Assembly: GCA_018241985.1 (NCBI GenBank)
Contig: JAFECV010000118.1
Coordinates: 1-6,856, forward strand
From: Pseudomonadota bacterium
Lineage (GTDB): Bacteria > Pseudomonadota > Gammaproteobacteria > Burkholderiales > Burkholderiaceae_C
Direction: 5' to 3'
Length of the DNA stretch: 6,856 bases
The notes beneath the pieces were generated by a model. That model was not told the DNA's origin. It saw only the letters and a program-made list of their open reading frames with translations, and did no database searches. The translations under genes were made by a program, and so were the position numbers. Positions 1 through 6,856 of this stretch are shown one piece after another (positions within the stretch are counted from its first letter, which is position 1; the number at the start of each line of letters is the position of its first letter).

Positions 1-396
1 GGGGCTCGCATGATGCGCGACCATGCGCCAGCCCTGCGCGTAGCGGTGGTAGACGTTGCAGGCGATCACATGCGCCTGCGCCGGCCCTTCGTCCGTCATC
101 ACGTCGATGCGCTCGATCACGCTATGCACCGCGCTGGCCAGCGCGCGCACGCGGTGCACCCGCTCGGGCCGCACCGGCAGGCCGCCGCTCGCCAGCAGCG
201 ACTCGAAGCCGGCGCGGATCGCCGCGGCGCCGACCAGCCGGCGCCCGCCGGGGTGCACGCAGACGATCTCGTCCTCGTCCGCCCAGCAGGCCATCAGCCG
301 GTCGAGGTCGCCCGCCTGCAGCGCTTCGTAGAACGCGAGTTCGGTGTCGTCGGCCGAGCCGCCGACGGTGGCGGCCTGGAGTCTGGCTTTGGGCAT
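1..396 (-). CDS. NTF2/SnoaL-like family protein, partial (C-terminus beyond left edge)
   Basis: An open frame of 132 codons runs from the ATG at 396 to the window edge without a stop. The protein looks like a small alpha+beta barrel of the NTF2/SnoaL (DUF4440-like) superfamily. An N-terminal helical part (about residues 16-38, with FYEALQAGDLDRLMACW) is followed by a strand with VCVHPGG at 45-51, a RLVGAAAIRAGFE segment at 53-65, and a late strand with GWRMVAHHASP at 122-132. That ending is typical of the last strand of this fold, so probably only a short tail is missing. The start is favoured by AGGGGA about six bases upstream; an in-frame ATG at 414 lies upstream of that site and is less likely. 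Family members include isomerases, hydrolases and ligand-binding proteins, so no substrate can be named. It is transcribed divergently from lemA and has no visible functional link to it. Confidence 0.82.
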   Translation of the reverse strand, partial: MPKARLQAATVGGSADDTELAFYEALQAGDLDRLMACWADEDEIVCVHPGGRRLVGAAAIRAGFESLLASGGLPVRPERVHRVRALASAVHSVIERIDVMTDEGPAQAHVIACNVYHRYAQGWRMVAHHASP

Positions 397-562
397 GGTC
401 GTTCCCCTGGGCATTTTGCGAACCGGGATCTGCCGACGCCGGAACGCGCTCTCGGTTTTGCGTGGGCAGACCCCGGCCATTCTGCCGTTGAATCCGGCCG
501 CGGGCATCCCATCTATGATGGCGGCATCTCGCGCCGTCCAACCCTGCACGCCAAAGGATCCC

Positions 563-1159
563 ATGAAACGCTGGTTGCTCATCCTCGTCACCATCATCGC
601 CGTCACCGGCCTGTCCGGCTGCGGCTACAACGATTTCCAGCGGCTCGATGAGCAGACCAAGTCCGCGTGGAGCGAAGTGCTGAACCAGTACCAGCGGCGC
701 GCCGACCTGGTGCCGAACATCGTCGCCACCGTGAAGGGCGAGACCCAGTTCGAGCAGGACACGCTGACCAAGGTGATCGAAGCGCGCGCGAAGGCGACCT
801 CGATCCAGGTCACGCCCGAGACGCTGAACGACCCGGCCGCGTTCGCGAAGTTCCAGGCTGCGCAGGGCGAGCTCGGCAGCGCGCTGAGCCGGCTGATGGT
901 GACGGTGGAACGCTACCCGGACCTGAAGTCGAACCAGGCGTTCTCGGACCTGCGCGTGCAGCTCGAAGGGACCGAGAACCGCATCACCGTCGCGCGCAAC
1001 CGCTATATCCAGAGCGTGCAGCAGTACAACGTGCTGGTGCGCAGCTTTCCGACGAACCTGACCGCGATGGTGTTCCACTACCAGGCCAAGCCGAACTTCA
1101 CGGTGCAGGACGAGGCTCAGATCTCGACACCGCCAACCGTCGATTTCAACAAGAAATGA
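563..1159 (+). CDS. lemA: LemA family lipoprotein
   Basis: The product has 198 residues, a usual size for the LemA family. Residues 1-19 are a hydrophobic export signal ending in the lipobox LSGC, with Cys20 as the predicted lipid-modified residue. Position +2 is Gly rather than the Asp that retains lipoproteins in the inner membrane of enterobacteria. The mature part is a predicted long alpha-helical bundle with the family signature RRADLVPNIV at 45-54 and a second conserved block, ENRITVARNRY, at 138-148. An AAAGGA ribosome binding site at 553-558 sits four bases before the ATG. The frame stays open upstream of this ATG, but only this start gives a signal peptide. It is first in a three-gene operon with two TPM-domain genes, the usual company of lemA. 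The biochemical role of LemA proteins is not settled. Family assignment is firm; the outer-membrane location is inferred. Confidence 0.95.
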   Translation: MKRWLLILVTIIAVTGLSGCGYNDFQRLDEQTKSAWSEVLNQYQRRADLVPNIVATVKGETQFEQDTLTKVIEARAKATSIQVTPETLNDPAAFAKFQAAQGELGSALSRLMVTVERYPDLKSNQAFSDLRVQLEGTENRITVARNRYIQSVQQYNVLVRSFPTNLTAMVFHYQAKPNFTVQDEAQISTPPTVDFNKK

Positions 1160-1161
1160 GG
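1158..1161 (+). promoter_or_regulatory. Shine-Dalgarno site overlapping the lemA stop codon
   Basis: GAGG begins inside the lemA TGA stop (1157-1159) and lies seven bases before the GTG at 1169. This placement decides the GTG start of the next gene. It suggests that ribosomes finishing lemA help initiate the TPM gene. The coupling is inferred from spacing only. Confidence 0.6.
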
Positions 1162-1168
1162 CCAGAAA

Positions 1169-2095
1169 GTGGCCAAAGCCCTGACGGCACGCTGCGCGAC
1201 TGCTCTGCTATTCATAGCACTGTGGCTGTTCGGCGCGGCCGTGTGGGCGCAGCCGCTGCAGCCGGTACCGGCGCTGACCTCGCACGTGATCGACAGCACC
1301 GGCACGCTGACCGCCGCGCAGCAGCAGGCGCTGAACGTCAAGCTCGCGCAGTTCGAGCAGACCAAGGGGTCGCAACTGGTGGTGCTGATCGTGCCCACGA
1401 CCGCGCCCGAGGACATCGCGAGCTACGCGAACCGGGTCGGCAACGAGTGGAAGATCGGTCGCAAGGGGGTCGGTGACGGCCTGCTGCTGATCGTCGCGAA
1501 GAACGATCACAAGATACGCATCGAGGTCGCGAAGACGCTGGAAGGCGCGGTGCCCGATCTCGCCGCCTACCGGATCATCGACGAGGTGATCACGCCGGCG
1601 TTCAAGCGCGGCGACTTCGCGGGCGGCCTGGACGCCGGCGTCGACCGCCTGATCGGGCTGATCAACGGGGAGCCGCTGCCGGCGCCCGCGCAAGCACGGA
1701 CACAGGGGCAGGCCCAGCCGACCGGCCATGGCGGCGGCGTGCCGTGGACCGACCTCATCATCTTCCTGTTCTTCGCGCTGCCGCTGGCCGGCTCCGTCAT
1801 GCGCCGCCTGTTCGGGCGCAACCTGGGCGCGCTGCTGACCGGCGGCGGAGTCGGCCTGGTCGCGCTGCTGCTGACCTCCAGCCTGGTGATCGCCGGCATC
1901 GCCGCGCTGCTGGCGTTGCTGTTCGTGCTGCTGTCGGGGCTGGCGTCCGCATTCGGACCGCGCGGCGGCGGATTCGGAGGCTATGGCGGGTTCGGTGGCG
2001 GCGGCTTTGGCGGCGGCTTCGGAGGCGGAGGCGGCGGCTTCAGTTCGGGCGGCGGCGGCGATTTCGGCGGCGGCGGCGCCAGCGGAAGCTGGTAA
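1169..2095 (+). CDS. TPM domain-containing exported membrane protein (YgcG family)
   Basis: The product has 308 residues and starts at a GTG. Residues 1-27 form a signal peptide with likely cleavage after AVWA. Residues about 38-166 are a TPM domain (TLP18.3/Psb32/MOLO-1): a SGTLTAAQQQAL-like start region near 43-55, the central strand QLVVLIVP at 69-76, NEWKIGRKGVGDGLLLIVA at 92-110, the KIRIEV strand at 115-120, and the ITPAFKRGDFAGGL helix region at 141-154. A polar linker leads to hydrophobic segments at about 194-211 and 219-262, the second long enough for two helices. Residues 263-308 are a Gly/Phe-rich tail ending in GASGSW, as in many YgcG-type proteins. It follows lemA by nine bases and precedes a second TPM gene by 15. 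A plant TPM protein has been linked to photosystem II repair and phosphatase activity, but no activity can be assigned here. Confidence 0.93.
   Translation: MAKALTARCATALLFIALWLFGAAVWAQPLQPVPALTSHVIDSTGTLTAAQQQALNVKLAQFEQTKGSQLVVLIVPTTAPEDIASYANRVGNEWKIGRKGVGDGLLLIVAKNDHKIRIEVAKTLEGAVPDLAAYRIIDEVITPAFKRGDFAGGLDAGVDRLIGLINGEPLPAPAQARTQGQAQPTGHGGGVPWTDLIIFLFFALPLAGSVMRRLFGRNLGALLTGGGVGLVALLLTSSLVIAGIAALLALLFVLLSGLASAFGPRGGGFGGYGGFGGGGFGGGFGGGGGGFSSGGGGDFGGGGASGSW
1955..2092 (+). repeat. Low-complexity GGC/TTC-rich repeat coding the Gly/Phe tail
   Basis: This stretch consists of imperfect tandem GGCGGC, GGATTC and TTCGG-type units that encode runs of Gly broken by Phe, Tyr and Ser. It is in frame with the TPM gene and makes up its last 46 codons, so it is a coding repeat and not a separate element. 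Such tracts can change length by slippage; units of three keep the frame. Confidence 0.7.
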
Positions 2096-2110
2096 GGCCC
2101 GGGGGGCGCG

Positions 2111-2635
2111 ATGATGGCGGGCAGGATCGGGCGATTTTTCAGGCACCTTTGGTTCGACGAAACCCATGCGCGCCGTGCGGTGCCGCCGGCGATGGCCGAG
2201 CGCCTGAAAGGGCGCGTGGCGGCGAGCGAGCAGCGCCACAGCGGCCAGATCCGGATCTGCGTCGAGGCCGGCCTGCCGCTGCACCTGCTGTGGCGTGACC
2301 ACACGACGCGCGCGCTGACCCATGCACGCGCGCTGGCGGTGTTCAGCGAGTTGCGGGTCTGGGACACCGAGCACGACAACGGCGTGCTGATCTACCTGCT
2401 GCTGGCCGAGCGCGCGATCGAAATCGTCGCGGACCGCGGCCTCGCGCGGCATGTCGCGCCGCAGACCTGGCATGAACTGATCCAGCGCATGGGCGGCGCG
2501 CTGCGCAAGGGCCGGTTCGAAGACGGGCTGACGCAGGCGCTCGGGGAGGTTTCCGCGTTGCTGGTCGCGTATTTCCCCCGCGTGCCGGGGCAGCCGCAGC
2601 CCAACGAGTTGCCCGACGCGCCGGTGCTGCGCTGA
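2111..2635 (+). CDS. Short TPM domain-containing protein
   Basis: The product has 174 residues and is the third gene of the lemA operon, 15 bases after the larger TPM gene. It has no signal peptide and no convincing membrane helix; the N-terminus (GRIGRFFRHLWFDE at 4-17) is basic and aromatic. The TPM-like domain covers roughly 24-155. It has a helix with MAERLKGRVAASEQ at 28-41, the strand SGQIRICVEAGLP at 44-56, the core strands NGVLIYLLLAERAIEIVADR at 90-109, and the C-terminal helical region with MGGALRKGRFEDGLTQAL at 127-144. That order matches the TPM fold and parallels its neighbour. Two adjacent ATGs (2111, 2114) are possible starts. The ribosome binding site is not sharp: AAGG at 2094-2097 is rather far, and a G-run at 2101-2106 is nearer. 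Function is unknown; the lemA context suggests an envelope-related role. Confidence 0.9.
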   Translation: MMAGRIGRFFRHLWFDETHARRAVPPAMAERLKGRVAASEQRHSGQIRICVEAGLPLHLLWRDHTTRALTHARALAVFSELRVWDTEHDNGVLIYLLLAERAIEIVADRGLARHVAPQTWHELIQRMGGALRKGRFEDGLTQALGEVSALLVAYFPRVPGQPQPNELPDAPVLR

Positions 2636-2654
2636 ACCCTGCGCGCTCGCGCGC

Positions 2655-3233
2655 TCAACCTGAAGCTGGTCCGACGCCGAGCAGCCGCTGATTCACCGAA
2701 TGCACCGCGTCGAGTTCCTGCTGCAGCGCGCGACTGAGCTGCGCGAAGGTGCGCAGCTTCCGGCTGGTCTCGCGCAACCGGTCCGACACGCGCCGGGAGA
2801 TGGTCAGCAGCAGGCGCGCCGCCACGTCGGGGCATTCGTCGATCATGCGCAGCAGGGCATCGCGGGTCAGTACCGCCACCGCCAGGTCGGTCGCGGCGAT
2901 GCAGGTGGCGGAACGCGGCGAGCCGTCGAGCAGGCCCATCTCGCCGATCAGGCTGCCCGGGCCCATGATCGAGACCACCATGGGCTCGTCGTTCGATGCG
3001 ACCTCGTACTCGACCGTGACCTCGCCCTCGAGCACCAGCATCATCGCGTCGACCTGCGTCGACTCGCCCTGCTGGATGAAGACCGTGCCGCGGCGCAGCC
3101 GCTTCGGATGCATGAAGCCGACCACCTCGCGCGCGTCGGCCAGGCTGAGTTCGACCAGGCCGTCCGGCGCGACCAGCAGCTGCGCCGCCGTTTCCCGGGC
3201 GGATTCGCCGCGCATCGCCAGATCGAGCATCAT
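2655..3233 (-). CDS. Stand-alone cyclic nucleotide-binding domain protein (Crp-like sensor domain, no HTH)
   Basis: From ATG 3233 the product has 192 residues. A short helical N-terminus is followed by a cyclic nucleotide-binding beta-barrel at about 25-125, with VFIQQGE at 51-57, LVLEGEVTVEYEV at 66-78, and a phosphate-binding cassette GSLIGEMGLLDGSPRSAT at 93-110. The cassette Glu98 and Arg107 that normally hold ribose and phosphate of cAMP or cGMP are present, so ligand binding is plausible. After the barrel come only helices (about 127-186), which are Arg- and Leu-rich and possibly coiled coil. The winged-helix DNA-binding domain of Crp/Fnr regulators is missing, so this is probably not a transcription factor. 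A longer form from GTG 3275 is open, but its extra 14 codons use CGA, GGG, ACT and AAT, unlike the rest of the gene, and neither start has a good ribosome binding site. It lies downstream of the atp terminator and converges on the TPM operon. Confidence 0.85.
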   Translation of the reverse strand: MMLDLAMRGESARETAAQLLVAPDGLVELSLADAREVVGFMHPKRLRRGTVFIQQGESTQVDAMMLVLEGEVTVEYEVASNDEPMVVSIMGPGSLIGEMGLLDGSPRSATCIAATDLAVAVLTRDALLRMIDECPDVAARLLLTISRRVSDRLRETSRKLRTFAQLSRALQQELDAVHSVNQRLLGVGPASG

Positions 3234-3293
3234 ATGCAACGAATTGTAGGCAGTGGGCCCCGCCCCTCGCGACACGCGCTGCGCGCCGGCGTG

Positions 3294-3326
3294 AAAAAAG
3301 CCCGGATCGCGGGCACGAACCGGGCT
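3294..3326 (-). terminator. Rho-independent terminator of the atp operon
   Basis: Read on the minus strand, AGCCCGG (3326-3320) pairs perfectly with CCGGGCT (3305-3299) across a 14-base loop, followed directly by a T-tract of six (3299-3294, sharing one base with the stem). It begins 22 bases after the atpC stop codon. The plus-strand reading lacks a following T-run, so it should work only for the atp direction. Confidence 0.92.
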
Positions 3327-3348
3327 GTTGTGGGACCTTGGCCAGCTG

Positions 3349-3765
3349 CTATTTCTTCTGCCGGTACTTGCGCAGCGCCGCGATCTCGGCGGCGATCACG
3401 TAGAGCTCGGACTGGGCCTTCGCGATGTCGATTTCGTCTTTCGCGTTCTTCAGCGCTTCCTCGGCCGCCAGGCGCGCCGCATTGGCCTTCTGGTCGTCCA
3501 GGTCCTTGCCGCGGATCGCGGTGTCCGACAGCACGGTCACGCAGTTCGGCTGCACTTCGAGGATGCCGCCGGCGACGAAGACGAATTCCTCGCTGCCGTC
3601 GGGTTTCTCGATGCGCACCGAGCCCGCCTTGATGCGGGTGATCAGCGGCGTGTGGCGCGGGAAGATGCCCAGTTCGCCGGCCTCGCCGGGCAGTGCGACG
3701 AAGCGCGCCTCGCCGGCGAAGATCGACTCCTCGGCGCTGACGACATCGACGTGGATCGTGTTCAT
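3349..3765 (-). CDS. atpC: F-type ATP synthase subunit epsilon
   Basis: The product has 138 residues, close to the 139 of E. coli. The N-terminal beta-sandwich (about 1-85) opens with [20 protein letters not shown] and holds the family motifs [19 protein letters not shown] and [11 protein letters not shown]. The C-terminal part (about 90-138) is a charged, Ala-rich helical hairpin ending LRKYRQKK. Epsilon sits with gamma in the central stalk of F1; in bacteria its C-terminal helices can extend and inhibit ATP hydrolysis. The start is set by AGGGG at 3774-3778, eight bases upstream and within the last codons of atpD, which ends five bases before this ATG. This implies co-transcription and likely coupled translation. 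It is the last gene of the operon, just before the terminator. The open frame upstream to 3855 lies over atpD and is not used. Confidence 0.97.
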   Translation of the reverse strand: MNTIHVDVVSAEESIFAGEARFVALPGEAGELGIFPRHTPLITRIKAGSVRIEKPDGSEEFVFVAGGILEVQPNCVTVLSDTAIRGKDLDDQKANAARLAAEEALKNAKDEIDIAKAQSELYVIAAEIAALRKYRQKK

Positions 3766-3770
3766 CGGGC

Positions 3771-6102
<2,332 letters not shown>

Positions 6103-6111
6103 CTCAACCTC

Positions 6112-6148
6112 CCGCCGATGCGGCCTGGCACAGCCAGCTTTGCGGCGG
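6112..6148 (-). promoter_or_regulatory. Nested inverted repeat in the atpA-atpG gap, next to the atpG ribosome binding site
   Basis: In the mRNA (minus strand) CCGCCG (6148-6143) can pair with CGGCGG (6117-6112). Inside lies a second perfect pair, CTGGC and GCCAG (6137-6133 and 6129-6125), with a three-base loop. The outer stem includes the first two bases of the atpG Shine-Dalgarno GGGAGG (6113-6108). No T-tract follows, so it is not a terminator. A role in limiting atpG initiation or protecting the mRNA is inference. Confidence 0.45.
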
Positions 6149-6183
6149 CTGCTCGGGCCTACGACGATGCAAAGTACGCATGG

Positions 6184-6856
6184 TCACGCGAACGACTTCT
6201 TGAATTCGACGGTGGCGGCCTTGAGCTCGGCTTCCGCGTCCTGGTCCATTGCGCGGCTGGTTTCCAGCTTGGACAGCAGGCCCGCGTGCTTGTCCTTCAG
6301 GTACGCGTGCAGGCCCGCCTCGAACGGCAGCACCTTCTTCACCTCGATGTCGTCGAGGAAGCCGCCGTTGACCGCGTACAGCGACGCGGCCATCAGACTG
6401 ATCGGCAGCGGGCTGTACTGGTTCTGCTTGAGCAGCTCGGTCACGCGCGCGCCGCGGTCCAGCTGCTTGCGGGTGGCCTCGTCCAGGTCGGAGGCGAACT
6501 GCGCGAACGCGGCCAGTTCGCGGTACTGCGCGAGGTCGGTGCGAACGCCGCCCGACAGCCCCTTGATCAGCTTGGTCTGCGCCGCGCTGCCGACGCGCGA
6601 CACCGAGATGCCGGCGTTGATCGCGGGACGGATGCCGGCATTGAACAGATTGGTTTCCAGGAAGATCTGGCCGTCGGTGATCGAGATCACGTTGGTCGGC
6701 ACGAACGCCGACACGTCGCCGGCCTGCGTCTCGATGATCGGCAGCGCGGTCAGCGAGCCGGTCTTGCCCTTGACCTCGCCCTTGGTGAAGTCCTCGACGT
6801 ACTTGGCGTTGACCCGGGCCGCGCGTTCGAGCAGGCGGCTGTGCAGGTAGAACACG
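6184..6856 (-). CDS. atpA: F-type ATP synthase subunit alpha, partial (N-terminus beyond right edge)
   Basis: The C-terminal 224 codons of alpha are present. The frame enters at the right edge within the conserved [16 protein letters not shown] region, so the GTG at 6855 is an internal Val codon, not a start. By comparison with E. coli alpha (513 residues), roughly the first 290 residues, including the P-loop, lie outside. Visible are the [20 protein letters not shown] and [11 protein letters not shown] blocks, and the arginine finger in ISVSRVG (visible residue 87, matching E. coli alpha Arg376) that reaches the beta active site. The helical C-terminal domain follows, with [19 protein letters not shown]. 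Alpha binds nucleotide without turning it over and alternates with beta in the F1 ring. The gene ends in TGA, 81 bases before atpG. No truncation or odd residue is seen in the visible part. Confidence 0.98.
   Translation of the reverse strand, partial: VFYLHSRLLERAARVNAKYVEDFTKGEVKGKTGSLTALPIIETQAGDVSAFVPTNVISITDGQIFLETNLFNAGIRPAINAGISVSRVGSAAQTKLIKGLSGGVRTDLAQYRELAAFAQFASDLDEATRKQLDRGARVTELLKQNQYSPLPISLMAASLYAVNGGFLDDIEVKKVLPFEAGLHAYLKDKHAGLLSKLETSRAMDQDAEAELKAATVEFKKSFA

Noticed and set aside
488..519. Possible lemA promoter: TTGAAT (488-493) and TATGAT (514-519)
   Set aside because: TATGAT is a fair -10 match and well placed before lemA, but the 20-base spacing to TTGAAT is too long for a standard sigma-70 promoter and no extended -10 is seen.
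10..651. 213-codon plus-strand open frame across the left edge and into lemA
   Set aside because: It covers the NTF2-like gene on the other strand and runs into lemA in another frame. The composition is typical of a shadow frame.
1208..2473. 421-codon open frame on the minus strand opposite the TPM genes
   Set aside because: It is antisense to two clear TPM genes, and its product is a Gln/Arg/Ala-rich low-complexity string. A GC-rich shadow is the simplest explanation.
2641..2654. GCGCG-CTCG-CGCGC hairpin between the converging TPM and cyclic-nucleotide-binding genes
   Set aside because: The stem has only five pairs and no T-tract follows on either strand. GC-rich sequence gives such palindromes often, so I do not call it a terminator.
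6853..6855. GTG at the right edge as an atpA start codon
   Set aside because: It is the Val in the conserved [12 protein letters not shown] region in the middle of alpha, so the gene begins outside the window.

Overview
The window is GC-rich and gene-dense. It reads as chromosomal DNA of a betaproteobacterium, most likely of the order Burkholderiales. This is inferred from the ATP synthase beta subunit (stretches such as [20 protein letters not shown] and a DDLAPED form of the DELSEED loop), the atpA-atpG-atpD-atpC order, and strong use of G/C-ending codons. Genus cannot be settled by eye.

Layout from left to right. (1) Positions 1-396, minus strand: most of a small NTF2/SnoaL-like protein that runs off the left edge. 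(2) A 166-base divergent gap. (3) Positions 563-2635, plus strand: a tight three-gene operon with a LemA-family lipoprotein, an exported membrane-anchored TPM-domain protein with a glycine-rich tail, and a shorter TPM-domain protein without signal peptide or membrane helix. (4) Convergent to it after 19 bases, at 2655-3233 on the minus strand: a stand-alone cyclic-nucleotide-binding-domain protein with no DNA-binding domain. (5) Positions 3294-3326: a clear intrinsic terminator closing the ATP synthase operon. (6) Positions 3349-6856, minus strand: atpC, atpD, atpG and the 3' part of atpA, with the operon continuing beyond the right edge.

The atp genes encode epsilon, beta, gamma and part of alpha of the F1 sector of F-type ATP synthase. 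These form the alpha3-beta3 catalytic ring and the rotating gamma/epsilon stalk on the cytoplasmic face of the inner membrane. The LemA/TPM trio probably acts together at the cell envelope, because the genes are almost contiguous and this association recurs in bacteria, but its biochemical role is not established. The cyclic-nucleotide-binding protein lies beyond the atp terminator and is probably expressed independently.

Most of the window is ordinary housekeeping sequence. The less explained parts are the LemA/TPM module (its topology and conserved-looking C-terminal tail), the domain make-up of the cyclic-nucleotide-binding protein, and a nested inverted repeat touching the atpG ribosome binding site. 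I saw no mobile element, tRNA, rRNA, CRISPR array or gene breakage.
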